A DNA stretch of 49,649 bases from Bacteroidota bacterium (GTDB lineage Bacteria > Bacteroidota > Bacteroidia > JABEUT01), in assembly GCA_013288205.1 (NCBI GenBank), contig JABDCH010000005.1, forward strand, positions 1 to 49,649, read 5' to 3'. Under the pieces are notes generated by a model that saw only the letters and a program-made list of their open reading frames with translations, had not been told where the DNA came from and made no database searches. This document shows, in pieces, positions 1-8,360 of the stretch (its first letter is position 1; every line of letters starts with the position of its first letter). The position numbers and the translations under genes were made by a program.

Positions 1-544
1 GCTGGTAGCAATCTGTGTTCCCCGAAAACATAATAGGTTCCGGCTTCCAGCTTGGTTTTTGAAAGAGTTCTTCTAATAATTGCGGTGCATTTTTCTTAAT
101 TAATATTTTTTGCTCAAACTCCATGCCTGCGCTATATCCCCAGTATTCATGCGAGTTGCGGGCATAGCAATAAAGGCATCCATGTTCGCATCCCTGGTAA
201 GGGTTCATGGAGTAGCCGTTAATATCAGGACTATCTACCTTATTGACAATGGTTTTGGGAAATACCTCAATATATTGTGTGTGCTTATTTTCTAGTAAAG
301 AATCTTCATCAATAGCTTCCCAATGTTCTTGTACATAAGAAGTCTTTAAAAACTTATTAGCCGGATTAACCTGCGCGCCACGTCCTCCGAAATACTCTTT
401 AACAGGAGGAGCCGTTTCACCACCAATGCCCTCTTTTCGCTTGGTAAGCGGTGAAGAGTATTTTTTATCCTTAGCCCTTATTTTCTCGTTTGCCTGTAGC
501 GGAAGAGATGGTTCTGATGTAAGCATAGATATTTCCTCAGTCAT
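1..544 (-). CDS. PA0069-family radical SAM protein, partial (C-terminus beyond window)
   Basis: This gene is not in the ORF track because its stop lies outside the window; I found it by translating the minus strand. About 181 codons are visible, starting MTEEISMLTSE. Residues 54-61 read GRGAQVNP, which resembles the GRGA..NP signature of PA0069-like proteins. The radical SAM cluster motif follows as CEHGCLYC (C119, C123, C126), inside MNPYQGCEHGCLYCYARN, typical of the spore-photoproduct-lyase-like branch. The family binds a 4Fe-4S cluster and S-adenosylmethionine; its substrate is not established. The start ATG overlaps the rsgA stop by 8 bp (ATGACTGA). It is preceded by a strong AGGAGG site that also encodes the Glu run at the RsgA C-terminus, so the two are probably translationally coupled. 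Family call is confident; function is unknown. Confidence 0.85.
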   Translation of the reverse strand, partial: MTEEISMLTSEPSLPLQANEKIRAKDKKYSSPLTKRKEGIGGETAPPVKEYFGGRGAQVNPANKFLKTSYVQEHWEAIDEDSLLENKHTQYIEVFPKTIVNKVDSPDINGYSMNPYQGCEHGCLYCYARNSHEYWGYSAGMEFEQKILIKKNAPQLLEELFQKPSWKPEPIMFSGNTDCYQ

Positions 545-1475
545 AACGTACCTCCTCCTCGCCTTCGTTAAACAACATGCTCAAATAGCTTTCATATCGC
601 GAAACGGCTATTTTACCCTCATTCACTGCTTCCATTACAGCACAACCCGGTTCGTTAGTATGCAAACAGCTATTAAACTTGCATTGGTTCCTGTACAAAT
701 TCATCTCGCGGAAATATTGTGAAAGCTCATATTTACTGATGTCTGCCAGGCCGAATTCCTGTATCCCTGGCGTATCTACCACAAATCCTCCTTCCGGCAG
801 TGGAATCATTTCAGAAAAAGTGGTCATGTGTGTCCCCTTTTTATGAGCCTTGGAAATAGCGCCTGTCTTCCTGTTTATACCCGGAACCAGGTAATTAATG
901 AGTGTTGATTTACCTGTGCCCGACATTCCACAGATAAGAGATACTTTATCGATAAATAATTTCTTCAATGAATCAACCTGTTGGTTATCCAGCAGTGAAA
1001 CAATATGACATGGATAGCCAATCTGAGTGTATGTAGTAAGCCTTTCTTCGGCATCCGCCTTATTTTTTTCGGAATATAAATCGATTTTGTTAAAAATAAG
1101 ATGTGCATCTATTTGGTATGCCTCGGCGGTAGTAAGTATACGGTCAATAAAAGAATTCTGGGTTTTGGGATGTGTAATGGTAACCATGACAAACACCCTG
1201 TCTATATTCGATGCAATTATCTGAAACTGCTTAGAAAGCTTTTTAGAGCGACGAATAATATAATTCTTGCGAGTTGCAATTTCAGTAATTACATATTCCC
1301 CGGGAGCAACTTCGTCAATAGTAACTGTATCACCCACCACAACAGGGTTGGTAGTAGATATATCTTTCATCCGCAAATTACCTTTCAGGGTACAAGTTAC
1401 CTTATCTCCATTAGTAAGAAGCACATCATATAACTGTCCGAGTGATTTTAAAACTATTCCTGGTTGCATGGCCAT
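537..1475 (-). CDS. rsgA: Ribosome small-subunit-dependent GTPase A
   Basis: RsgA is a late 30S assembly GTPase that checks the decoding centre. The 312 residues show the expected circular permutation: an N-terminal OB-like domain (about 1-70), G4 NKID (129-132), then G1 GMSGTGKST (183-191), then G3 DTPG (234-237). A zinc-binding tail follows with C265, C270, H272 and C278. Length matches the family. Start is ATG 1475; a second ATG two codons later (MAMQPG) is equally possible. The gene follows the methyltransferase by 55 bp and overlaps the radical SAM gene downstream. A weak TAnnTTTG-like box (TAGTTTTG) lies 1485-1492, so it could be transcribed separately or from the upstream unit. Confidence 0.96.
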   Translation of the reverse strand: MAMQPGIVLKSLGQLYDVLLTNGDKVTCTLKGNLRMKDISTTNPVVVGDTVTIDEVAPGEYVITEIATRKNYIIRRSKKLSKQFQIIASNIDRVFVMVTITHPKTQNSFIDRILTTAEAYQIDAHLIFNKIDLYSEKNKADAEERLTTYTQIGYPCHIVSLLDNQQVDSLKKLFIDKVSLICGMSGTGKSTLINYLVPGINRKTGAISKAHKKGTHMTTFSEMIPLPEGGFVVDTPGIQEFGLADISKYELSQYFREMNLYRNQCKFNSCLHTNEPGCAVMEAVNEGKIAVSRYESYLSMLFNEGEEEVRYD

Positions 1476-1530
1476 CTATTATTACAAAACTACGCAAAGG
1501 AATGCATCCGCCTGACTACAAAACATAGTA

Positions 1531-2292
1531 TTACTGGGCAGACTTATAAATTATAACCCAGGGGAAAAGCTTGCTACGGCTTATTTTTTCGAGCAACGAC
1601 GGTTTGATTAGACTAAATTTATAACTTTTGAGAAATGAAGGAGTGTGGTGAAAATAGTATTGACTCATGGAAGACGAACCTTGCTTTAAGAAATACTCAG
1701 CACTACGTTTGTTTGCTTCTTCCGATTCCTTTTCCGACTTATACAGTGGGCTATCGATAATATGTATTTCTCCGTTTTTGGTAAGCATTGATAATAATCG
1801 GTTAATTAATTTTTTGGGTTCGGGAAAGTACTGTATAGCAGCCGCCATAACAATCATATCAAACTTCTTCCCATCAAACCAGGTATCGAATATATCAGCA
1901 TATATAAATTGTAGATTTGAGTGGCCACTAAATACCCTTGCCGCCTGCTCTAATTCAGTCAAATTTATATCAAGCCCTGTAACTTCAGAATTGGCAATTT
2001 TTGCTAGACTATGACTTAACCATCCATTTCCGCAGCCTATTTCCAGTATAGTTAAGGGTAATTTTTTAGTAGAAAGGTAATTGACCAATTTCTCGCTGCT
2101 TTTCTTACGAACCTTCCATTCAAAAGCAAGAGGGTGATTGAAAGGAATATTTGGGAGAAGTTTCACTTCTTCGTCACTATATACTCTACCCTCATGCTCG
2201 CGCAATTCTATGTATATCCTTTCCTTCTCTGAAAAAATTTCAGGATTGGTAACAATTAAAGGAGATCTATAACTAGTATTGTTTGTTGCCAA
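1531..2292 (-). CDS. Class I SAM-dependent methyltransferase
   Basis: The 253-residue protein has a Rossmann-type methyltransferase core. Motif I is LEIGCGNGW (83-91), the acidic residue at the end of beta-2 is in VTGLDIN (D108), and FDMIVMAAAIQYF (144-156) followed by LTKNGEIHIID matches motifs IV-VI of the Methyltransf_11/25 families. The flanking N-terminal 60 residues and the C-terminal 70 residues show no domain I recognise. The start codon lies 2 bp after the pyk stop, so it is co-transcribed with pyk. Substrate cannot be inferred: no quinone or tRNA methyltransferase signatures are visible, and the neighbours are housekeeping genes. Confidence 0.85.
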   Translation of the reverse strand: MATNNTSYRSPLIVTNPEIFSEKERIYIELREHEGRVYSDEEVKLLPNIPFNHPLAFEWKVRKKSSEKLVNYLSTKKLPLTILEIGCGNGWLSHSLAKIANSEVTGLDINLTELEQAARVFSGHSNLQFIYADIFDTWFDGKKFDMIVMAAAIQYFPEPKKLINRLLSMLTKNGEIHIIDSPLYKSEKESEEANKRSAEYFLKQGSSSMSQYYFHHTPSFLKSYKFSLIKPSLLEKISRSKLFPWVIIYKSAQ

Positions 2293-2294
2293 TT

Positions 2295-3725
2295 TTATTC
2301 AATCAAACTAAGCTTAAGGGTATTCGCCCTGCCCCTTTCTTTAATAGGTGTACTTGCAATGTTAATTACAAAATCATCTTTGATTACATGTCCTTCCTGC
2401 CGCAAGATATTTTGTATATCCTGGATGGTATCATCCGTACTTTCATATTTGTCGTAATAGAAGCCATATACACCCCACACCAGGCTAAGGGTAGTAAGCA
2501 GCGAAGGATTATCGGTAAATGTGAATATGTTGGCCTTGGGTCGGTGACTTGAAATTTTGAAAGCTGTATACCCCGAATTGGTCATGGTAGATATAGCAGT
2601 AACCCCCGCATGTTTGGCCATTACACAAGCATTGTAACAAATAGAATCGGAAATAAATGTGATGTTATGCAATTCAGGATGATGTTCCCGGAAATAAATG
2701 CTTTTTTCATGTGCTTCAATATAACTTACTATGTTGTGCATATGTTGAACAGTTCGTACCGGGTATTTTCCAACCGAAGTTTCTTCACTTAACATAACCG
2801 CATCGGCACCGTCTAATACTGCATTCGCTACATCATTTACTTCAGCCCGTGTCGGTGATTGATTTGTCAACATGCTCTCCATCATCTGAGTGGCAATTAT
2901 CACCGGCCTCGATTGTTGGATGCATTTCCGTACCAGCATTTTCTGAATGGTAGGGACTTGTTCGAGCGGTAATTCAACACCTAAATCGCCCCGTGCTACC
3001 ATTACGGCATCGGTGGCTTCAATAATCTCATCTATTTCCAGCAAGGCTTCGGGCTTTTCAATTTTAGCGACAATCCGCGCTGTAGAATCGGCCGCTTTGA
3101 TGCGCTGCCTTAAATCCATAATATCAGTCACAGAACGAACGAACGAAAGCCCTATCCATTCCACTTTATTCTTTAAGGCAAAATCCAGGTCCTTGATATC
3201 TTTCTCCGTCAAACATGGGAGTGATATTTTTGTATTGGGCAGGTTAACTCCTTTACGCGAGCTTAAGGTACCGCCTTGTACTACCAGTGCTTTCACTTCT
3301 TTATCTTTATCGCTGGCTATTACTTTCAGCAATAATTTGCCATCATCTATCAGCACATTTTCTCCTACCACTACATCCTTCGGAAATTCAGGATAGGTGA
3401 TATATATCCGTTCAGCGGTGCTGATAGCTGGAACAGTCGTAATAATTACTTCCTTACCAGCAACGAGTTCAACTGATTTATCCTGTACTTCGCCAATACG
3501 TAGCTTAGGGCCCTGCAAATCTGCTAAAATGCCAACATAGGTCTCCATTTCCACATTCAATTCACGCAAGTTTGATATGGTTTCCGTTACAGTATCGTAA
3601 TTGCCGTGCGAAAAATTAATACGACAAATATTCATACCTGCATTAATCATCTCACGCAATACTTCTTTAGCCGTTGAGGCCGGACCTATAGTAGCAACTA
3701 TCTTTGTTTTATTTCCCGTTTTCAT
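2295..3725 (-). CDS. pyk: Pyruvate kinase
   Basis: This enzyme catalyses the last step of glycolysis, phosphoenolpyruvate plus ADP to pyruvate plus ATP. The 476 residues begin with KTKIVATIGPAS and the nucleotide/K+ region NICRINFSHG (R36, N38, S40 area). The family active-site signature is at 219-231 (AKIEKPEALLEID, catalytic K221). The metal and PEP-binding ARGDLGVE is at 244-251, and the ATQMMESM segment follows at 278-285. The B domain lies around 70-165 and the allosteric C domain after about 345. Length is normal for a bacterial enzyme. It sits 3 bp downstream of the IPExxxVDY gene and 2 bp before the methyltransferase, in the rnc-led unit. Confidence 0.97.
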   Translation of the reverse strand: MKTGNKTKIVATIGPASTAKEVLREMINAGMNICRINFSHGNYDTVTETISNLRELNVEMETYVGILADLQGPKLRIGEVQDKSVELVAGKEVIITTVPAISTAERIYITYPEFPKDVVVGENVLIDDGKLLLKVIASDKDKEVKALVVQGGTLSSRKGVNLPNTKISLPCLTEKDIKDLDFALKNKVEWIGLSFVRSVTDIMDLRQRIKAADSTARIVAKIEKPEALLEIDEIIEATDAVMVARGDLGVELPLEQVPTIQKMLVRKCIQQSRPVIIATQMMESMLTNQSPTRAEVNDVANAVLDGADAVMLSEETSVGKYPVRTVQHMHNIVSYIEAHEKSIYFREHHPELHNITFISDSICYNACVMAKHAGVTAISTMTNSGYTAFKISSHRPKANIFTFTDNPSLLTTLSLVWGVYGFYYDKYESTDDTIQDIQNILRQEGHVIKDDFVINIASTPIKERGRANTLKLSLIE

Positions 3726-3728
3726 GGT

Positions 3729-4133
3729 TTAAAATATCAGGTTTTGTTTCGATTTCAACGTTTCAACATCAATGATATATGCCGCAGAAACTGTGTTTAT
3801 CTTTTTTATTTGTTCAGCAAAATACTTCTTTTCCTCGTCATCCATTTCACCTTTCATCAATAAAAAGTAATCGGTATGTTGGTGTTCTTCCAGTAATAGT
3901 TTACCTGTATCTGTCTTGTTCACAATAAGATAATACTCCCGCATAAGGTGTTCATCGGCAAACGAAAATAAGGAGTGCATTCCTATTCCCGACGTATGAT
4001 CTTCCATTTTTGCCAGTTTTAACCCTAACTGGTTATTCAGCATCCAGCATAAGCGAAAATCTTTTTCGGAGCAAACAATTCCAATAAGACAAAAATCAAA
4101 ATCGTACTCTACATTAAGCTTGGTTTTCGACAT
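3729..4133 (-). CDS. IPExxxVDY family protein
   Basis: This 134-residue protein resembles a Bacteroidota-specific family named for a mid-protein IPExxxVDY motif. Here the motif is degenerate: LEEHQHTDYFLL at 81-92 keeps E, D and Y but has L for I, E for P and T for V. The N-terminal YDFDFCLIGIVCSEKDFRLCW and the C-terminal SKQNLIF also fit the family as I know it. There is no signal peptide or membrane segment, so it is probably cytoplasmic. The rnc - this gene - pyk order with 3-4 bp gaps is a recurring Bacteroidota arrangement and supports the call. Function is unknown. Confidence 0.8.
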   Translation of the reverse strand: MSKTKLNVEYDFDFCLIGIVCSEKDFRLCWMLNNQLGLKLAKMEDHTSGIGMHSLFSFADEHLMREYYLIVNKTDTGKLLLEEHQHTDYFLLMKGEMDDEEKKYFAEQIKKINTVSAAYIIDVETLKSKQNLIF

Positions 4134-4137
4134 TACG

Positions 4138-4863
4138 TTATTCCGTTTTTTCCTGCTGCATTATAGAAGCCCAGGCCTTTTCGGCTGCAAGCTGTTCCGC
4201 CCTCTTTTTGGAAGGATGACTTGCCTGGGATACAAGAGATTTCCCAACTAATACACCCACATGGAAACCCCTGTCATTTGAATGTTGCGGGTCTTGCAAT
4301 ACTTTAAATTCGAGTTCCTGTTTTTCTTTCTGCGACCACTCAGTGAGCCGGCTTTTAAAATCGGTTTCAAGAGCTTCCAATTCATGAACATCGACATATA
4401 ACCCAAAAAACCGATTTAAAATAAATTCTTTGGCCTTTTTATAACCCTTATCAAGGTATATGCTTCCTATCAGGGCTTCCAACGCATTTCCATAGATAGA
4501 ACTCCCTTCAAAACCAGCTTCGTTCATATTCATTATCTGCGGAATGCCCATTTTCCTGGCAATGTTGTTAAGATGGTGCCTGCTCACTACTTTCGAACGG
4601 AGTTTAGTAAGAAACCCCTCATCTTCAAACGGGAAGGTGGAAAATAAATGTTCGGCCACAATAGCTCCTAAAATAGCATCGCCCAAAAACTCAAGTCGTT
4701 CATTGCTTTCGTTTATCTTATCAGGTGAACTTTGAGTAGATGATTTATGGCGAAAAGCCATCCTATATAGGGATACATTGTTAGGATAAAACCCCAAAAG
4801 GCTTTTCAATGTCCCTGAAAATTGCCTGTCAGTTGATACCCAATGGCGAATTACTGCTCTCAA
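4138..4863 (-). CDS. rnc: Ribonuclease III
   Basis: RNase III cuts double-stranded RNA in rRNA maturation and mRNA turnover. The signature NERLEFLGDA is at 54-63, with catalytic acidic residues in it. The second catalytic cluster EALIGSIYLDKGY is at 129-141 (E129). A double-stranded RNA-binding domain covers about 168-236. The ORF opens with TTG immediately after an in-frame TGA, so TTG 4863 is the most upstream start possible; no ATG lies before the conserved LLGFYPNN segment. A TAnnTTTG box (4887-4894) sits 23 nt upstream and makes this the operon head. The usual partner genes acpP/fabF are not adjacent here; hldD is divergent instead. Confidence 0.95.
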   Translation of the reverse strand: MRAVIRHWVSTDRQFSGTLKSLLGFYPNNVSLYRMAFRHKSSTQSSPDKINESNERLEFLGDAILGAIVAEHLFSTFPFEDEGFLTKLRSKVVSRHHLNNIARKMGIPQIMNMNEAGFEGSSIYGNALEALIGSIYLDKGYKKAKEFILNRFFGLYVDVHELEALETDFKSRLTEWSQKEKQELEFKVLQDPQHSNDRGFHVGVLVGKSLVSQASHPSKKRAEQLAAEKAWASIMQQEKTE

Positions 4864-4886
4864 TCAGTTTTTTATTTGCATTAACG

Positions 4887-4894
4887 CAAAATTA
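4887..4894 (-). promoter_or_regulatory. Predicted -7 promoter box for the rnc operon
   Basis: Minus strand reads TAATTTTG, matching the Bacteroidota -7 consensus TAnnTTTG, 23 nt before the TTG start of rnc. No clear -33 TTG is visible. It is back to back with the hldD box at 4937-4944. Confidence 0.55.
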
Positions 4895-4936
4895 ATAAAA
4901 ACAGAACTCATATAGCACCCTATGCTAATGCTTCCT

Positions 4937-4944
4937 TATCTTTG
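4937..4944 (+). promoter_or_regulatory. Predicted -7 promoter box for hldD
   Basis: TATCTTTG followed by C matches TAnnTTTG exactly, 15 nt before ATG 4960. The ORF-track start TTG at 4942 lies inside this box, which argues that translation starts at 4960 instead. Confidence 0.65.
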
Positions 4945-4959
4945 CTGAAATATTTCGGT

Positions 4960-5925
4960 ATGATTGTTGTAACAGGTGCAGCAGGATTTATTGGCAGTTG
5001 CCTCGTGAGAAAGCTAAATGACGAGCGCTTTTTTGACGTGGTGGTGGTGGACGATTTTTCCAATAATGAGAAAGCCCCTAACCTGGAAGGAAAGAGATTC
5101 TCTGCCAAAGTACATCGTGATGAATTTGCGACCTGGTTAAAACAAAACCATCGGTTTGTACAGTTTGTTTTCCATATTGGTGCACGCACCGATACTACGG
5201 AAATGAGCACGGAGATATTCGACCGTCTCAACTTGAACTACACTAAAACAGTTTGGAACTTATGTATTGAGTATGGTTTACCCTTGGTGTATGCCTCATC
5301 AGCAGCTACATACGGAGCTGGTGAACTGGGCTATGACGACGATGAATCGCTTATCCCGAAGCTGAAGCCGCTCAACCCTTATGGAGTATCGAAAAATGAA
5401 TTTGATAAATGGGCGTTGAAAGAAGAAAAGTCGCCTTATTTCTGGGCTGGCTTGAAGTTCTTTAACGTTTATGGCCCTAATGAGTACCATAAGGGAAGAA
5501 TGGCATCGGTAATTCTTCATGCTTACAACCAGATACAAAAATCGGGCGAGATGAAACTGTTCCGCTCCCACCGGCCTGATTATAAAGACGGAGAACAAAA
5601 ACGTGATTTTGTATATGTAAAAGATGTAGTAGATGTATGTTATTTTTTGATGCACCACAGGCGCGATTCAGGCATATATAACTTAGGTTCGGGTATAGCG
5701 CGGACCTTTCTCGATTTGGCGAAAAATATTTTTTACGCCCTTGATAAAGAACCTACCATTAAGTTTATTGATACTCCTCTTGATATCCGCGATACATACC
5801 AATATTTTACTGAGGCAAACATGAGGAAACTTATTTCCATTGGCTATGATTTGCCTTTCCACCCACTGGAACAAGGTGTGCAAGACTATGTGCAGAATTA
5901 TTTAGTACCGGGAAAATACTTTTAG
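4960..5925 (+). CDS. hldD: ADP-L-glycero-D-manno-heptose-6-epimerase
   Basis: HldD (RfaD) inverts C6 of ADP-heptose, the last step in making the heptose donor for the LPS core. It is an extended short-chain dehydrogenase. Numbering from ATG 4960 (321 aa), the NAD(P)-binding GAAGFIG is at 6-12, the active-site serine region ASSAATYG at 112-119, and the catalytic YGVSK at 141-145. The segment FNVYGPNEYHKGRMASV is characteristic of the HldD branch. I moved the start from the ORF-track TTG 4942 to ATG 4960 because homologues begin M-(I/V)-(I/V)-V-T-G and the TTG sits inside a promoter box. The stop codon overlaps that of the convergent helicase gene (TTAG). Confidence 0.94.
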   Translation: MIVVTGAAGFIGSCLVRKLNDERFFDVVVVDDFSNNEKAPNLEGKRFSAKVHRDEFATWLKQNHRFVQFVFHIGARTDTTEMSTEIFDRLNLNYTKTVWNLCIEYGLPLVYASSAATYGAGELGYDDDESLIPKLKPLNPYGVSKNEFDKWALKEEKSPYFWAGLKFFNVYGPNEYHKGRMASVILHAYNQIQKSGEMKLFRSHRPDYKDGEQKRDFVYVKDVVDVCYFLMHHRRDSGIYNLGSGIARTFLDLAKNIFYALDKEPTIKFIDTPLDIRDTYQYFTEANMRKLISIGYDLPFHPLEQGVQDYVQNYLVPGKYF

Positions 5926-8360
5926 TTCTTAGTCTCTTTCTGCAACCAGGCTAACACTATTCTCAGCTTACCATAAGAAACATGGGCAGGAACTTTTTCC
6001 TTAATTCCTATTAATGATACGTTTCCGGTATTTGAAGTAAGATAACCGGAGATAATCTTCACCTCCGCCATTGGCATTACTTCCTCAATATTTATAAGTC
6101 CATTATCTATGGCCTTAGCAAGGTGAGTTTCAATCGTGCTTTCAGCCAGTTTTCTTTCTATAGCAATTTCTGCAATAGTCTTACCACTTCTATATAATGC
6201 GAGTGTTTCACCAACCGTATCATTTATTTTTTTTGGTTCAATATCTTTCTCTTTGCAATACGCATTCACAATTTGTACAATATCATTGGCGTATGAGCTT
6301 ATTTTAACTTTGCTTATGCCTTTAATATTGACCAATGAATCGTTATCGCAAGGCAACGCTTCGCATATTTTATCTATAACCTTATTACTAAAAACACGGG
6401 AAATTGGAATTCCGTTTTCTCTTGCCAGTTTTTTTCGTAATTCATTAAGCCTGTTGTATAGATTACCATGTTCAATACCTGTCGCACTCAAGCTATCTAT
6501 ATTGGAAGAGCGGATTTTCTCTATAGCTATGCTTGTCTTTTTACTATTTTCCAGGTAAGCATTTAATATAAATCCTTCCTTACAAAAACTTATTTTCTGT
6601 AAAATTTCTACCACAACAATATTTACTTCCTCCAGGGGAACATTAATCTTTCGGGAGACTTTTTTTGTTTTGATACTGAAAGGATGTTTAGAGAACTTTT
6701 CTTTCCATTTTTCTATTTCCTTTGAAAAATAATGGGCCGCATCTTTTATTCTTTTTTGCAGCGCGTGGTTTGTCTCCACATCCAGATTTTGGCTGAAAAG
6801 GCCAAGCATATATTCTTTAAACTTATTTGCTACACCGTCCAGTGAATGCTGTTCTTTAGTCAGCGTATCAATCCATATAAAACATTCAGGAGAAACATGT
6901 TCTCTGTTTTCCTGCATTACTCTATTTAGCTCTCTTAATTCGTAAAGCCAATTTTTAAAGGTGAAAATATTTTGCAATTCTTTCTGAATAAATAATTGCC
7001 TTGATTCTTCGAACCTCTGTTTTAGGTTTTTTGCATTCTGTTTTTTTTCGGTCCACTCTTTCAGGTTTTGATGTGCCCCTAAAAATCGCTGGTTTACGGG
7101 CGATGTAAGTACCAACCCCTCCAACGTAGTGCATCGGCTCAACGCCACATATACCTGTCCGTTGGCAAAGGCATTTTCCGCATCTATTATCAATTTATCA
7201 AAAGTTAGCCCCTGGCTTTTATGTATCGTTATTGCCCAAGCAAGGCGCAAGGGATATTGCCTGAAACTGCCTAACTCCTCCTCTTGTATTTGCCTGGTAT
7301 TAGGGTTAAGCGTATAGTTAGTGTTTTTCCATTCATACTTCTGTACCTCAATTTCATATTCTTCTCCCTTGCATTTTACTTTTATTCTATCTTCTTCAAG
7401 TGATGTGATTGTCCCAATTTTCCCATTAAAATATTTGCGTTCTTCTGTATCGTTTTTTAAAAACATAACTTGCGCCCCTTCTTTCAATTCGAGATATTGT
7501 TCAGCAGGGAAAATGTGTTCGGGAAAACTGCCATCGATACTAGCATGGTAGGTATGCTGGAATGATGATAACATTTTCTGTTTGCCTTTATTTATCGCAT
7601 CTGACTGGGAATTGTGCGTAGTTAATGTAATGTATCCATCTTCCTCAGTAACATAGTTGCGCTTGAGACGTGAGTTCAATAAATCGAAACTTTCCTGGCT
7701 AAGGTTATTATTTCGTACCCCATTTAATATTTCTATAAAGGAATTATCTTGCTGCCGAAATATTTCCTTGAGTTCCACCATCACAGGCACATTCTCTTTT
7801 AAAACAAGGCTGTCAAAAAAGAAAATAGAGGAATAATAATTTCGTAAAAACTCCCACTCTTCTTTTTTCACCACCGGCGGAAGCTGGTGTAAGTCGCCTA
7901 TAAATAGTACTTGTACACCACCAAAAGGCTCCTGGTATTTTCTTCGTATGCTTCTCAAAATGGTATCTATTGCATCTATGGTGTGAGAAGCTACCATGCT
8001 TGTTTCATCAATAATCAGCAATTCCAGCTTTCTCAGTAAATCGAGCTTTTGTTTATTGTAATGGATCTGCGATAAAAGAGAATGGCTGTTAACGGCATCC
8101 GCATGTGCGGAATCTCGTGATGGTACAAAAGGAGCAAACGGCAGATGAAATAAGGAGTGTAAGGTAACTCCGCCCGCATTGATGGCAGCTACTCCTGTAG
8201 GTGCGGCCACTAGCATATTTTTACTGCTATTCTGCCGTAAATATTTTAGAAAAGTGGTTTTACCTGTTCCGGCTTTTCCTGTCAAAAAGATATTTTGATT
8301 CGTTTCTGTTACAAAACGATAAGCCAGGTTAAATTCCTCTGTTAGCTTTATTTCCATCAC
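5922..8360 (-). CDS. Pif1-family helicase with HRDC and HTH (RecQ-like) tail
   Basis: This 812-residue protein is an SF1 helicase of the Pif1/RecD type. Walker A GKAGTGKTT is at 28-36, Walker B LLIIDETSM at 114-122, and GDLHQLPPV (motif III) at 155-163. Later motifs include AWAITIHKSQGLTFD and VYVALSRCTTLEGL, the Pif1/RecD2-type motif VI region. After a charged middle part, an HRDC-like domain lies around 635-705 (LARENGIPISRVFSN, then LVNIKGISKVK). A helix-turn-helix_40-like domain starts near 714 (SGKTIAEIAIERKLAESTIETHLAKAI). HRDC plus HTH_40 are usual tails of RecQ helicases, here attached to a Pif1 core. It probably acts on G-quadruplex, R-loop or stalled-fork DNA. Its first 32 bp overlap the glycosyltransferase gene. 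Confidence 0.9.
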   Translation of the reverse strand: MMEIKLTEEFNLAYRFVTETNQNIFLTGKAGTGKTTFLKYLRQNSSKNMLVAAPTGVAAINAGGVTLHSLFHLPFAPFVPSRDSAHADAVNSHSLLSQIHYNKQKLDLLRKLELLIIDETSMVASHTIDAIDTILRSIRRKYQEPFGGVQVLFIGDLHQLPPVVKKEEWEFLRNYYSSIFFFDSLVLKENVPVMVELKEIFRQQDNSFIEILNGVRNNNLSQESFDLLNSRLKRNYVTEEDGYITLTTHNSQSDAINKGKQKMLSSFQHTYHASIDGSFPEHIFPAEQYLELKEGAQVMFLKNDTEERKYFNGKIGTITSLEEDRIKVKCKGEEYEIEVQKYEWKNTNYTLNPNTRQIQEEELGSFRQYPLRLAWAITIHKSQGLTFDKLIIDAENAFANGQVYVALSRCTTLEGLVLTSPVNQRFLGAHQNLKEWTEKKQNAKNLKQRFEESRQLFIQKELQNIFTFKNWLYELRELNRVMQENREHVSPECFIWIDTLTKEQHSLDGVANKFKEYMLGLFSQNLDVETNHALQKRIKDAAHYFSKEIEKWKEKFSKHPFSIKTKKVSRKINVPLEEVNIVVVEILQKISFCKEGFILNAYLENSKKTSIAIEKIRSSNIDSLSATGIEHGNLYNRLNELRKKLARENGIPISRVFSNKVIDKICEALPCDNDSLVNIKGISKVKISSYANDIVQIVNAYCKEKDIEPKKINDTVGETLALYRSGKTIAEIAIERKLAESTIETHLAKAIDNGLINIEEVMPMAEVKIISGYLTSNTGNVSLIGIKEKVPAHVSYGKLRIVLAWLQKETKN

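Noticed and set aside
4942-4959. TTG start for hldD in the ORF track
   Set aside because: The TTG is part of the TATCTTTG promoter box; ATG 4960 gives the normal MIVVTG N-terminus.
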